A DNA stretch of 64,000 bases from Azolla caroliniana (GCA_043228905.1 JBHGNT010000004.1:3906001-3970000); one strand, 5' to 3'; counted from the first letter of the stretch, positions 35,001 through 48,470 are shown. Notes: a model not told the origin generated them from the letters alone. Translations and numbers: made by a program.

Positions 35001-35841
35001 AAAACAAAATGAGCAACATTGGATTTAGGAGCAGCTTTATACTCAACTTCATCAGAGTCACATAGGATTGTGCAAAGAGATTCAGAGACACTATTCGAGT
35101 TTTAAGCCATGAAAGAGAGATTTGAATGAAGCTCCGAAAACTTTAGGCTGCGTTACACTACGAAGAGAAATATGTCACCTTCTCTTTAGAGATGACCTTG
35201 ACAGCGACAGATTGTCCCTTCAGGTCCCCTTTCTTGACAATGGCTCGACAAGTATGACCGAAATGCCCACGTCCAACTTCTTCAGCAATTTCATATTTGA
35301 TGGTGAAGTTCTTCGCATATCCGAAATACTTCCGAAGGGGTTTCTGTAAAGCATGATCGGAAGAGTCTTGATCACATTGATTATTAATAGAAACAGCTTC
35401 TCCATTAATGGGTTGTTTTGTTGTTCCACGCCGCCGAAGAAGAGCTGATTGTATGTGTTTTGCAGGGGAGGGAGGAGGGAAGGGTCTCTTTTGGAGGCGT
35501 CGGGGTGTGCCATTAGCCGGTGAGCTTTCACTCTGAGGCCGGAAAGGCGATCTGAAAGGAGACCGGAATGGTGATGTCCATGTCCAATAGCCTGGAGATG
35601 CTCTATATTGAGAGTTTGGTTCTCTGTTTGTTATTCCTTCTCGTCTAATTGTAGAGGGCAATTTGGGTTCTCTATTTGTTGTACTTCCTTGTCTTTGTCT
35701 TGAAGCAGACAGATTAGATTCTCTGTTTGTGGCTACATTTGCAGCGTTTCCCGAATCTCCTATTTGTTCTACATAGAATCCAATACTGTTTCGTGTTGAA
35801 TCACCATCAAATTGAGCTCCTTTGCCATAGCATATTCCCAT
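32001..35841 (-). CDS. CRK: CDPK-related protein kinase (CRK), eleven exons
   Basis: Exons: 35179-35841, 34867-34997, 34703-34744, 34504-34612, 34336-34414, 33944-34240, 33720-33826, 32844-32951, 32691-32753, 32293-32460, 32001-32147. All introns are GT-AG and the join is in frame to 637 residues. CRKs are plasma-membrane Ser/Thr kinases related to calcium-dependent kinases but with degenerate EF-hands (family knowledge). Seen here: MGICYGKG at the start, giving a myristoylation Gly2 and palmitoylatable Cys4. A Ser/Pro/Arg-rich variable domain follows. The kinase domain has GRGHFG at 190, VAVK Lys215, HRDLKPE with Asp311, DFG at 332 and APE at 356-358. The C-terminal regulatory region includes [12 protein letters not shown] and DGKLSLFGF, and no canonical EF-hand loop is seen. 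All catalytic residues are intact. The acceptor of exon 10 (CAG before ATTGAT) was chosen because the earlier AG gives an immediate stop. Confidence 0.93.
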
Positions 35842-36558
35842 GGCATGCTAATTAATAATGCAAAGGATCCAAAAAAGCAGTGAAATGGCTATATGCTAAT
35901 TTAGATGGATGCAGCCCAATTATACCTCAATGGACAAAAGCATATTTTGGAGGAGAATTATCCTGATTACTAGAGCTCAGTGACAATCTTTCAATAATCA
36001 AAGCCCCTTCAATTTTGCAGAGAATTATGCTTGTTTCTATATGTTGATTTGGATATCTGCAGCCGTATGGTATCTTTGAATGTTAGGCAAAGCCCCATTT
36101 GGTTTGGAAGAGAAGTATGCTTGATTCCATGCTAATTTGGATAAGTGTTGCCCAGCAGTGATAAACTTTCGATAGGGAGAAACCAATAAATTTGGATTCT
36201 GTTAGACAATTATGCTTACTTGCATGCTAATTTCGATTAATACAGCTCAAGGATATCTTCCAATGTATTTAGCTTAATTCCATGCTAAATTTGATCAATT
36301 CAGCCTAATGATAAATTTTAATAAGCAGAAACACATTCAATTTGGAAGAGAATTGTGGATCAATGCAGCTGAATCAGTTTGCCAAAATACCCATTCAATT
36401 GGGATAAGAATTATGGTTTTGATTTTGGACCAATCCGGTTTGACACTGACATCTTCAACTAGAGCTGAAGCAAACCCATTCAATTTGGGAGAGAAATCAT
36501 GCTTAAAAAAACACAATTTCACAACCCCTAAATTGGTATATACAGATTACCCAAAACA

Positions 36559-36579
36559 GGGGGGGGGGGGGGGGGGGGG
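36559..36579. repeat. Poly-G run (21 bases)
   Basis: An uninterrupted G homopolymer about 720 bases upstream of the CRK start codon. A shorter G-rich run follows at about 36640-36656. Confidence 0.9.
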
Positions 36580-36774
36580 CTAAAGCTATGAATTGAGGAC
36601 AAATGTGCGGAACCCTAAAATCATAGCACAGATTTTGGATTGGGGGGGTGGGGGGTGAAGGATTAAAGAACGAGAAACAAAGAGGAAGAGGAAATGATTA
36701 ATGTGCAAAGGAAGGGGAAGCTACTCCTTCATTGTTTTTTTGATGGGGTATGGTGAGCTTTGAACGCATGCAAC

Positions 36775-36779
<5 letters not shown>

Positions 36780-36812
<33 letters not shown>

Positions 36813-36889
36813 TGTGTGTAGGTGTTTGACATAGATGTTTGGGAGAGAGAGAGAGAGAGAATGTGTGAGTAGGTGTTTGACATAGATGT

Positions 36890-36922
<33 letters not shown>
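36780..36922. repeat. GA-repeat array with an embedded 60-70-bp duplicated unit
   Basis: Three GA runs are separated by two near-identical spacers (AATGTGTG.GTAGGTGTTTGACATAGATGT.TG). Read on the minus strand they give CT-rich tracts 0.9-1.1 kb upstream of the CRK ATG, possibly in its distal promoter. Confidence 0.85.
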
Positions 36923-36926
<4 letters not shown>

Positions 36927-37059
36927 TCTAGAGAGAGATGATCTAGGAAAAAATGGCAAGGCTTTGGTGCATCCTTGGAAGATGGACATTTTGGGCTTTT
37001 TATGGCCCATTTGTCCTCTGTCCTCTTGTCTGCATTGCAATTTGCGACCAACCAATCTC

Positions 37060-38930
37060 CGGAATTTAACCGCCTATAAAGCGGCCATCCATTCTCGCAT
37101 TACATTTTATATAGCGCCCACTTAGAGATTCGATGCGTTCTGCAGGGTCCGGTTCCCGCCTCTTCGCTCGCTCGGGAACTATCGTTTCTCTTTTTTGTCT
37201 GAATCCATAAAGCAGACCCCTCCCCCCTTGTGAATTGTGAGCGTTTATGCCTATTGTATGCGCGTTTATGCACACACCTAACTAGGTGGTCGGGAGTGGA
37301 GACCTTCACTCACTCGGGGGTGGGTCAGTACAACCATTATGCCCACCCACCACACACGGCAACTCAACATCAGAGACTCGCGAAATTTCTCTTTTTTTCC
37401 TCACACTTTGGCGTAGTTTCCCTTTCTCCCATCCATGCAATTTCAAGAAACGATGCTCGAAACTATTTATTTATAAGGCTTGAATACCAAACCCATATAC
37501 ATACTTCTATCGAGTTATGTTCTCTTTACAGGTCTTTCCGAGAAACAAGCTTAAAAAATTAAACGATGATACTTGGGGAACTTAAGCATGGTGGGGTAGG
37601 GGTTGGAGTTGTCGACATCGAGCCAAGTTGCATGCAATAGTTCATCATGTTGAATTCAGGAAAGAAGCATTCTGATGGCTGATAATCTCTTGATATTCAC
37701 GTCCCTTGAAATTTTGTTACATCTCCGTACATGGATGAAGAAAGCTGAAAGCCGAAACATATTTAGCATTTATATTGGTAACATTGTCAATTAATAGAAC
37801 CAAGTATTTTCTCATGGCAAGTTGCCAATTTACATTGATGGCGATTATCTAATTTCTTGGATGGAAAAGGAGCAAAACCATAATAACACAAAATGCTACA
37901 TCAATACGTTGTCGACCCCAAGAAACTAGAATACAAAACATGTTGAACACTTAGAAACCATAATAACGGAACACGTTGAAGACCTCAAGAAAACTATACG
38001 ACAAAATTAGAACACCCTTTTTGAAATACAAAGAAAGCACCTATTAAATGCGACTCCTAATTTACAGATATGCAGGCACATGTTTCGACTTGTTTTATGA
38101 GTGTTTAAGCGATTACATGCATAAACAATTAATGTTAAATGGTTATCATGGTATGGACGATGTGTTTTTCTCACATCACACATGTCTATTGTGCATGGTT
38201 TTGTTCTTTTGTAGTATAAGCATTATTGACCCAAAATAGAAAATAAAAAGAACAAGGTAGCATAATCTTATTTATGGGTGTAGCCCGTAGGTTCATTTTA
38301 TATGTGGCTCTCTTTGACATAGATCTTAGGGTAGAGACCAGTTGGGCTCTACTATTTAGTTATGAAGCGTGGTGCAACACAAGCCATTGGTCACCATTTT
38401 CCAACTCCAAATCTAAAATAAATAGAGATTAAGCATTTTCTTATGTGTGTGTCACTGTAATGCAACAAGGATGGATTCACACGTAAATATTCAATTGTCT
38501 TATATTATCGTAGAGAGGGAAAGCTCAACTTCACAAGTCCAAACTCAAATAGAAATCCATTTTCTTCATCCAACTTTGTCTTATCAAATGACACGGTCAG
38601 AGAAAAGTTGCTTTCTTGAAATGGGGTATAACCACTGAGATATAAATATAAAGACGGGTAAAATGTACATGTGGTACACATCACTAAGTTGGAGGAGATC
38701 TACAAACCCTCTCATCCAATGTCATGCTACCCACGTGTTTTAAAAAAAGGTAAAATAACACATGAAAGAGTAGAAGGCAAGAAACCAAGGGTACATATAT
38801 ACAAGCTTTAAATTGTTTCATACATCGTAAAATTAATGGAAGGCACAATCGACTTGGAGGTTGGATGACATCCACACATGGATTCAACCATATCAAATTG
38901 CCCCCTACCAATACACACACATGGTTTCAG
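37060..38930. other. Intergenic DNA, slightly GC-richer at its left end
   Basis: No gene is recognised. Around 37065-37330 the composition rises and a TATA-like CCTATAAAG (37073) occurs. The overlapping open frames on both strands have no family resemblance, so I do not call a gene. Confidence 0.4.
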
Positions 38931-38935
38931 AGCAA

Positions 38936-39290
38936 CATGACTCTAGGGTTGGTACTTCCTACCTCACTCAAGAGCGAAACCGTCTTGAGTTTCACAAGCT
39001 CTTGCATTCCTTTAACATGCCAACATGTCCCCCAATCTTGAGAGCGCCTCTTCAAAAGCAATATTGCCTCCAAGTTTGATACTTCCTACATCACTCAAAA
39101 GCAACCCTATCTTGAATTTCACCGGGTCTTGCATTCTTCTAGTATGCCCCACCCCACCAACACACACTATTGGACATATTTGACGAGTATCTAATTTGGA
39201 AAAATATGACTCTTGGTTGGGTACTCGCTACCTCACATGGGAACAACCCCCTCTCGAGTTTCGCAGTGTTTCGCATTCCTGTTATGTTTT
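38936..39290. repeat. Degenerate tandem repeat, unit about 130 bp, three copies
   Basis: The order GGTACTTCCTACCTCACTCA ... CTTGAGTTTCACAAG.TCTTGCATTCCT ... ATGCC appears from about 38948. Diverged versions start near 39080 and near 39218 (GGTACTCGCTACCTCAC ... CTCGAGTTTCGCA ... TTCGCATTCCTG). Old, non-coding. Confidence 0.6.
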
Positions 39291-39299
39291 TCCACAAGA

Positions 39300-42150
39300 G
39301 CCTTTAGGCTTCATGACTATCCCTTTTAGTCATAGGAACATATATTGTAATTTGTGATCCTCTATTTTTTTACCTTTGAACAACTCCACGCAAACGGATG
39401 GTCTTAACCTCAAATTTTGAAAATTGCCGTCGTACCACCACAATTATGTTATCTTTAATTGATTCAACACTTTTTCTTTAAAAAATACGCCTTTGCATTA
39501 ATAATTGTGTATTTTTTCTACATATTATGCATGGGCTCTAGTACCAAGGGAAGCTAAATAAAGTAAATGTTTGATATCTATCACATATCTAACAATGATT
39601 TAAACTTCTTTAAGCTCCTTTCTTGAATCTTATCTACCCTCACCTTTCCCTCGTACACTTATATGGTATGTATCTCCAACCCTCACTTTGAGCCTTCTAT
39701 TCCTTTTGCTTTTCCCAACAGCTATATTGTCCTTACCATGTGACTTCCTTTACTTTGGCTCATAGATTCTTGCCACAGCTTTTTGTTGAGGTAGTTGTTG
39801 CTTACAAAGACCTTATTCTCCTTTATTTTTCTTTCCCCAAAAGTGGTTTTGCATAGATAGACCTCATTCTCCCTTACATTTTCCCCAATAGTGTTGCTAC
39901 ATCAAGTGACTGCATTGTCCATGGGTTGATATGTAATTACCCTTCAAGAATGTTTTTTTAGTTTGAACATGGTGGTATGAGTATATGTGGGTATACATAC
40001 ATGTATATGTGCACTTGCATTTGTATGTCTGTAATGCTTCAACATTGACTTTATTGGCATTGTGTTTTAAGGGGCGATGCTATTGCTCTCACCTTTGTAT
40101 TATAGAAATATGTCGATTTCAATGTTATAAAGACATTTTAATGTCATATTGTAAAACCATTATAGCGTCAATTTTGTAAAGCCAAAATTTCACTTGTAAA
40201 CCACTACTATGCATGTTCTTAACTAAAACATTAAAGAGTTCCTAAATGCCTGCCAAATCAAATCTCCCCCAAGACTTGAAGTTTGAACCACAGTCTTAAT
40301 GTCGTGATTTACTAGTATGTAGACATCATGCCTATATATTTAAATTTCAAGAGTTTCAAAAGATAGCCATGTGAATCTAAAGTATGACATGCAAAACATA
40401 ATGTATCAATATTTACCTTATATGGACAATTGATTATTTAATTTATGATAATGCTTCTTGTTTTTAAAGAAGATTGGTTTCATGCATCTTAGAATGTAGG
40501 ACAAATGGAGCAACATCTCATGAAAATTTAAGCTTGGAAATGGTGTCCATACAATGTTGTGCTACCACCCTAAAATTTAATGAGGACGAGTTTCTTATGC
40601 CCCATAACATGGGACAAACTGAGTAACACATACAACAATGTTGCACTATCACACTTCGATTTAATGCACACAACTTTTAGAGTACTATATTATACTATGA
40701 TTGTATTTTTCCTTATCATTAAAAAGTCATGTATCCATAATTAATTCAAAATTCTCTCGCATGAGTTTTAAAAATGTCAATGGATATATGCTATCATCCA
40801 TGGTTGCATTCATCAATGACATTAAACTGTGATTTGATTAGCCACGATATATGGAATATCATGAGAATGTTGAAAATTTCATGGGTATTCCACATTGGGG
40901 AAAGGGTGAATGTTACAATGTCATTTAGGGTAGAGTGTTTCATTACTTTCAATCACTTGTTGATTTCCATTACTTTCATTATTATTCATGAGTTTCATTA
41001 CTTTCAATCATTTGTTGATTTCAATCATTTGTTCATTTTAGAGAGATACACATCAATCACATAGTTCCTCTTTGATAAGTCTAACTCAAGTGAATATGTG
41101 GAAGACTCCACCAAGCTTGTTAGGAATTTTCTCTCCATTCCACTTTTGACACATAACAATTGATTTGTTGTTAAATCCACTTGTTCAATATTTGAAACTT
41201 ATGTTGTTGGGTCATATTATTGTAGAATAGTCACTAAACAATCAAGAAAAAGGGATGAAAGATTCACAAGGATCTAATATATTATTGAGTTAGAACTTAG
41301 AATACAAGATAAATACCTAGAAGGCTCAAGGATGAGGTTAAACCATAACGGTTCAAGCTTCTAAACACAATTCTATATATGAAGATGACATAAGAGATTG
41401 GTAGCTTACTTATTTTGTAACTCAAAAGTTATGAATTCACACTACTTTGTGCAACACGTTTTGTACACATGTGACGAATGTCAGTGTGTATGTGCATAAT
41501 ACCTATATAGTTGTCATACCATCCCACTCTTATGATGACATGATGTTGAGTGTGAGTACTCAGCATAGAATTTTTTGGATAGTGAACATTCTCTATAGGC
41601 TCCCAAGTATGGTTGGAAGCAAAGTAACATCCCCAATTTGCTAAATAAGATGTTATAGGAATTTCAAGCCAAAATTTTCGTGAACTAATTCCTCATGGTA
41701 ATCAATCTTGATTGATGTAGATAGACATAGTCAATCAATCTTGTAATTCAAGATAATAATTGATGAACCATCACAAATATTGTGCAAATGTCTAAATAGT
41801 AGCTTCATTAGGGATGGTATTCTACAAGGAATGATATGTGAGGTCTTGGTGAATCAATCAATGACAAGATGAATGGGCCTTAGGAAAATGAGAGCTTAAC
41901 AATCAAATATACTGAAATGCTCTTCCAGGGATTAGCTAGAACTAGATAATGCTAAACCAAGCTAGGTGGAAGATGATTTGATGCTTTAGATTGTCACAAT
42001 GTGGTAAAGCTTTGGCCAATCATAATCTTGAGCATTGAGTTCTAGAGTCTTGTAAATTCCAAAATGTCCTACAAGAGAAGAATCATGACAGGATTGAGCT
42101 TGATGTTAAGTGACACCACCATGCACATACTAGGTATCATGCCAAAAAGT
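39300..42150. other. Intergenic DNA without recognised gene
   Basis: AT-rich sequence with no domain-bearing open frame. A short local triplication of TTTCATTACTTTCAATCA-type words lies at about 40950-41030. Nothing else was identified. Confidence 0.45.
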
Positions 42151-42160
42151 AGGCCTTGAA

Positions 42161-42409
42161 TGTTGAAGAGTGTCATATCTCTCCCATTATACTAAACTAA
42201 TCCCAAATTCTATAGGCTATCTAATGCTGATTATCATTAGTTTTACTTCGTTATATAATCAATTAGTTCTTTACCATTGTCTAAGTATTATACCCCATTT
42301 TGTTTAATACATTGTCTTTTTATAGTCTTTTGTATTCTCTCTCTCTTTCTCTCTCTTTTGAGTGAAAACACATAATAATATTAATAAACGTGTATAAGAA
42401 ACATTACCA
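42161..42409 (+). repeat. Possible degraded copia-type LTR followed by a primer-binding site
   Basis: The segment starts TGTTGAAGAGTGTCATATCT and ends ACATTACCA. It is followed at once by TGGTATCACAAG, close to the tRNA-iMet primer site. A TATA-like stretch and CT-rich tract lie inside. No partner LTR or target-site duplication was found, so this may be the 5' end of a decayed element. Confidence 0.4.
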
Positions 42410-43140
42410 TGGTATCACAAGTGAGCAGTGTCCCTCAAGCAATGGTACATATTGAGTCACCAATAGGCAAGATGAACATTGTACTGAGGAAAGAATTTTG
42501 AATTGTGCCAATAAATAAAATAGCCATGTTAGCACTCCAACTTTTGTAAATATCCTCTAACCCCACGCCTACCATCAAATACAAAAGCATTGTGAATATC
42601 CCAACTATGACACGATCCCCAATATCTCAAAAATAGGAAAACTAACTCCATCTTTGATTTCTATTCGGTCAGTGTGAATTGTGCAAACAATTGTTGTCTT
42701 GGCATCATATAACAATGTGACACAACTTACAAAACCTTAGAGCTATAACCCCAAATTCGACGAGAAATTGGACAATGTATGAAACGATAAGTTACACTAT
42801 CTTCTCCTTGAACAATGGAAAAGAAGCAATTGCCTCTTGTGAGTCCATGTCCCTTTAGAGCTAATCCCAAAGGCAAACCCCTAATGGATATTCTCTAAAT
42901 GAAGACTTATGTCCTAGAATCGAATGGGAAGCACACAAAAAGATCCAAAAGACACATAAAAGCAAAATTTTGTGTTCTAGTTGGATGCAAGAGATGAAAA
43001 AGTGATTTGGTAGATGGGATGCAACACATTTGCTTCACGATGCATCACTAGATTCCTTTGTAAATAAGGCATTTTTGCAACGCCAATGTATCATGACATG
43101 GGAAAAATGTGGAGGCTCACGCTTCATACATTATACTACA

Positions 43141-43905
43141 AATGTTGCACCTAATTACAAAACCATATTCTTCTCGGAACGGGGAAACCGTGCACACCGA
43201 TACATATTAGAGCCCATTCTGTTGGCTTCTATTCGAACCATTGCTTCCATGCGACTTAGCTCACATGCATTGCAATGTGAGACGGGGCGTTGGGGCACAA
43301 GTGATGAGAGTGGTCGACTATGCACACTTTCGAGAGTCTAAATACCACACTTTGATACAATGCTCTGCTTTCCACACATCTTCGACCAAGCCCAATGCTT
43401 GCACGAATTTTTCTCACAACCACAATGTGCACTCTCGATTGCAACATTAATTGGTAAAGTTCTTGGACATGAGTCACTACTACTCACTTTCACACGTGTC
43501 ACGTGAAATGCTTTCCACACATCTTCGACCAAGGCCAATCCTTGTACGAATTTCTCTCACAATCACAATGTGCACTCTCGATGCAACATTCATTGGTAAA
43601 GTTCTTGAACATCGAGAGTCATTACTCACTTTCACATGTATCACGTGAAATGTAAATTTTTTTGGCCTCATAGGTCATATTTGACCTCCGAAGATGATAA
43701 TATAATCTCTCTCTCTCTCTCTCTCTATGTGTGTGTGTGTGTGTGTGTGTGTTTTGCACCTAACTACAAAACCATATTCTTTGCGGAAAAGGGAAAGAAC
43801 ACATATTTCACACTTCGATGTGAAACAAGATGTTGGATTAGATGTGATGAAATTATGCATGTTTTGTTTGACTAAACAAGTTTGGGAGTCTAAGTATCAC
43901 ACTAC
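43141..43905. repeat. Complex tandem repeat block (143-bp unit inside a roughly 610-bp unit)
   Basis: The inner unit CTTTCCACACATCTTCGACC...CACGTGAAATG occurs at 43368-43510 and 43511-43652. An outer segment, CACCTAA.TACAAAACCATATTCT, occurs at about 43148 and again at about 43757, with related downstream sequence (GAGTCTAA.TA.CACAC). A reverse-orientation single-copy relative lies at about 58965-59190. No coding potential is seen. Confidence 0.7.
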
Positions 43906-44079
43906 CCTCTATTGATGGGTGGGGGGTGGAGCCACGAACAACCCACCCCCCTCCCAAGGGGGGTTCGAACGTGAGGGGAGAGAGGGAGAGAGAGACACAG
44001 AGAACTCTCTCTCACACGCACACGCACACATGCAATCTATTTACCTCCAACTCATATATACTTGATCCTCTATAAAATT

Positions 44080-44760
44080 ACTCTTAGCTCTTCATATGGT
44101 AACAAAGTGTGAAGGTTATTTATTGACATAACCTCTTTGTTGTTTATGTGTTGCTCTTGAAGCTCTCATTGAAGAAACCAACTTATGCATGTCAGTAAGC
44201 CAAACTAACACTTTTTTAGGGAGTACAAAACACTTGTGACTAAAAAAAAGTCGACCACAGTTCATGTGTTGTTATAGCAAAAGGAAGATGAAGAGAAGAA
44301 GTAATGGGCATCAACATCATTTATATGTAAATGCATAGCTCACTCCAGGCTAGAATAAGCTAGGTGACATCAACTTCTTATGATGCAAGATGCAAAAGTT
44401 CTTATGAGAATATGCTTGATGAAGCACATGGGGCTACACCAAACGTGGTTTGGAGAATATGCTTCATGAAGCAAGAAATGAGTCAATGATGTACTATCTA
44501 TCGACATGCACGAACAACCACATGCTCAACTATGTGGGTAGCTGAGGAATTACAAATGAAGATCGTGGTAGAGGAAGAAGATCAACCAATGTGGCCAATG
44601 ATCAAAACAATGACATGGAAGACATAGAAAACCACTATGGAAGTGACAACTCTATAGTAGTTTCTTATGCCACATTAGCATGGATTACCATTAGAAGAAA
44701 AGAGATGTTGGTAATAACCAACAACTCACCAACTATGTGTTAATGGGAATAATATTATAT
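44080..44760 (+). pseudogene. Degenerate copia gag fragment
   Basis: Around 44478-44540 the + strand gives SMMYYLSTCTNNHMLNYVG, clearly parallel to copia-1 gag RMMYCLATCVHDHMLDYI. Around 44562-44600 comes EDRGRGRRS, parallel to its Arg/Gly region. A primer-site-like TGGTAACAAAGTG at 44097-44109 lies upstream. Stops and deletions are frequent. No second LTR was found. Confidence 0.6.
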
Positions 44761-45089
44761 TTATTTAGTTGTAACAAACCCTATAAGGCTTTAGTATTTT
44801 CAGTCTCAAGTATTGATCCTAAGCCAAATGTACGCAAGAAACATGGTTATATTGTAATTTGTGGGGAACCCGCCCTTTATTATGTAGGAACAATGGCCAA
44901 TGGGCTTGTAATTTATGAAAGGGACACTTTAGGGTATCCAACTTGTACAAAAGAACAAGAGCTCTAATGCAAAAGATGCCTTTGGGTGACCTAACTTTGG
45001 GCTACCTTTTGGTCCTCATTCTTTCCCATTTACAATCACTAAGAGCCACTTTTCTCCATTTTCTCTTCCCCGTAATTAATGTTGATATA

Positions 45090-45094
45090 CATGT
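45090..45094. repeat. Left target-site duplication of copia-2 (CATGT)
   Basis: CATGT abuts the left LTR and recurs at 48783-48787 right after the right LTR. Confidence 0.9.
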
Positions 45095-45345
45095 TGTTAT
45101 GAAATCATGCATAACATGAGTCATGCTATACTTATCTTAGTCTTAAACTCTAGTTAACAAGACTTCATAATGTAAATAGTATGCATGCATCCCATCATCT
45201 TGTGGGTCATAAACTCATGTATCTCAATCATTTGATATGATATAGAAAAGAGCATAGCGTATGAGCTCTATCTAGAGATTGTATTGTGATCTTGATTAAT
45301 ATCTAATCACTCTTTGATCTTACTTAATCACTCTATTCTATAACA
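45095..45345 (+). repeat. 5' LTR of copia-2
   Basis: TG...CA ends, 251 bases. Lacks a 4-base ACTT/CTTA repeat unit present in the 3' copy at about 48560-48570. Confidence 0.95.
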
Positions 45346-45412
45346 CGTTATCAGCACGATTAGCCTCTATAATTATTCTCTTATATTAATCTACCTTATT
45401 GTTACCATTAGC

Positions 45413-48400
45413 ATGACTTCTCAAGCTCTACAAATAGATAAATGCTTATTCCTGCCAGTTACATTGGATGGGTCCAATTATATGACTTGGATGGTTCATG
45501 TCGAAGGCCATCTCACGACAAAAGATATCCTTCATACGATAAGTGATAATTTTAATGATGTGGAGAACTCAAATGCTAGGAAGAACAAGGCGGAAGCGTT
45601 CATCTTCATCCTTCATCACCTTCAAGCTCTAAGCCTCCAAAAATCTCCATCAAGAATCCATCAACTCTCTAGAAACAACTCAAAGCCCGTTTTCATCATC
45701 AACGAACTGTTCTCGGCCCCAATAATTTGCATGCATGCAATCAAGTTCGCTTTCAAGATTTCAAGACAGTTGTTGAATATAATTCCTCACTATTTGGTAT
45801 CGTTTCTAAACTTAAAATTTGCGGTCATGAAAACCTTGTTCAAGTGGCGAATCTAATCAAAAAAATGTTAAGTACTTTTCATTCCTCAAATTTTAATCTT
45901 GTCATTGAACTTTTATGCAAATTTTAATCTTTTAAAACATATGCTAAACTTTTATTTGTACTTCTTGTCATTGAGTAACACCACCAAGTTCTCCTCAAGA
46001 ATGACAAACTTCATCCAGTTAGTCAACCTGTGGCTCCTTTACAATTCAAGGATTTGTCGCATGTCAAGAGTAGTTATTCTAGACGACAACATCGTCATCA
46101 ACACCCATATGCACAGAATTGAGGAAGAGGAAGAGGAGGAAGAAAGATCAACAAAGGAAACAATATCCTAAAAGTAATCAAGTCAAGCAAATGCATCATC
46201 AATCAAAGTCAAGTCAAGATAAACCTTCATCGAATTCATGTCTTCGATGTGGTTTATGAGGGCATTACTCCAATATCTCCTCGAAGGTCAATAGTGATAT
46301 AATGGATCTTTGGCATGATAGACTAGGTTATCCTAGCCATACAATGATTAGGAGAATTCTCAATAATGTTCAATATCTACCTTTAAAGTTGGAATACTTG
46401 AATCAAGTTAAAACTTGTCTTTGTGTTCCATGTGCACAAGGAAAGTTGGTGATTCGTCCTTTCTTGCACAAGGAACTGTGTGAGTCACCGGAAACTTTTG
46501 GAGCATATACATGGCGATATCCATGGACCAGTACACCCTCCTTTTGGACCATTTTATTAATTCATGGGAGTCAAAGATGCTTCGTTGCGTTTTTCTCACG
46601 TCACACTTCTTTCTACTCGCAACATGGCATTTCCTTGACTCCTCATCCTTATCATCAAGTTGCGTGCTCAATTCCCTGATTTTCCAATTAAGTCGATTCG
46701 GATGGACAATGTTGCCAAGTTTACGTCAACAACCTTTATTCGCTATTGCGAATCTATTAGTATTAATTTTGAAGTTTCAACTCCTCATGTTCACACTCAA
46801 AATGGTATGGCTGAATCTTCGATTAAACAAATCCAAGTAATTGTGCGGTCGATTCTTATCAAATCGAATTTGCCTAGTTCAACATGGGGACATGTAGTAC
46901 TTCATGCAACACAACTTCTCCGACTACGACCGTGATCATATCATATTTACTCTCCCCATCAACCCATGACAAATTTTGTGAATGAATCAGATCCTCAAAC
47001 TATTCAAGAAGCAAAAACATCCCATTTTTGGGATAAGTGGAAAGAAGCTAAATAGTCTTCTCAAACAAGGATTTTTTGGTAAAATTCAAGAAACACCTAT
47101 TGGTACCGGTTATAAGGCAAGGTTTGTTGCTCAAGGTTTTACACAACAATTTGGTATTGATTATAGCGATACATATTCTCAGGTTATAGATGCAACGTAT
47201 TTGTTGGTTTATTCATTTTACTGTTCAACGAAGTCTTCATATGCGTCTCATGGATGTGATTTAGATAAAGATATATACATGAAGATACCTAAAGAACTTT
47301 GCAAATCTATGCAGTTTGGAAAATTTCGCAATCCATCAATCAAGTTATGTAAGTCACTTTATGGACTTAAACAAGTCGGTTGTATGTGGTATCAACATCT
47401 TTCTCAATATCTTCTTCTCATGGATTTAAGAATGATGATATTTGTCCTTGCATATTTATCAAGCATCATCTCAAATAATTTTTCATCCTCGCTATTTATA
47501 TTGATGATCTCAATATTATTGGAACATCCAATGATATTGAAGATGTTGTTGCTATGCTTAGCCGCCAATTTGAAATGAAAGACCTCGATTTAACTATATT
47601 CTGCTTGGGTCTTCAGATCGAGCACCTATCTAATGGAATTCATCTTCATCAGAGCTCTGATATCCATAAAATATTAAAATGGTTTTCTATGTATCAAGCT
47701 CATTTTATTAGAACCTCTATCCAGTAGTACGTTCTCGGGATCCTTCTCATGACCCATTTCGGCCAAGATCTTCCAACGAGTCAGCATTGGGACCACAAAT
47801 ATCCTGACATGGATGTTGTTGGTGCACTTATGTACTTGGCCAATTGTACGCGTTCGGACATTTCGTTCACTATCAATTTGGTAGCTCGGTATAGTCACGA
47901 TCCTACCAGGCAACACTGGATTGGAATTTAGCAGATTTTCCAATATTTACGAGGCACTAAAGATATCGGTCTTTTCTTTACCAACGATTCTATGCAAGGC
48001 CAATTGACTGGTTATTCTGACGTTGGGTTTTTATCTGACCCTCACATTGGTAGACCACAAACAGGATATGTTTTCCTTGTTGGTGGTACAACAATCTATT
48101 GGCGATCGCCAAAGCAAACATTGGCTACAACATCTTCAAATCGTGTTGAGATATTGGTATTACATTAAGCAAGCTGAGAATGCTTATGGTTACAATGCTT
48201 AATCGGGCATATTGAAAGTTCTTGTGGTTTTATTAGCCCCTCATTACCAACAGTTATCTATGAAGATAATTATGCTTGCATTAATCAAATCAAGAAAGGC
48301 TTCATTAAAGGGGATTGAATCAAACATATTTCTCCCGAGTTTTTCTTTACTCATGAGCTCAATGATAAGTATATCAACATTCAACCTATGCAATGAAGCA

Positions 48401-48470
48401 AGAACTTGGCAGATATATTTACCAAAAGCTTACTCGCATCAAAATATTGGCTGAACATTCCTTCTCTTGG
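45413..48470 (+). pseudogene. Copia-2 gag-pol remnant
   Basis: Gag begins at 45413 (LDGSNYMTWMVHVEGHLTTKD) and decays after about 100 codons. A zinc-knuckle trace CLRCGL...GHYSN is near 46236. The integrase pre-domain LWHDRLGYPSHTMIRRILNN is at 46302 onward with CVPCAQGKL. The integrase catalytic core is only partly present in shifting frames (NGMAESSIKQIQ near 46800). RT traces are GYKARFVAQGFTQQFGIDYS at about 47110 and KLCKSLYGLKQ at about 47340. An RNase H trace, GRPQTGYVFLVGG, is near 48050. Many frameshifts and internal deletions mean it cannot encode a functional polyprotein. Confidence 0.9.

Noticed and set aside
36780-37055. Ser/Leu-rich minus-strand frames upstream of CRK
   Set aside because: They are translations of the GA/CT repeat array.
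37066-37562. Overlapping 60-110-codon frames with slightly higher GC near a TATA-like motif
   Set aside because: No similarity to any family I know, both strands are equally open and there is no splice or leader evidence.
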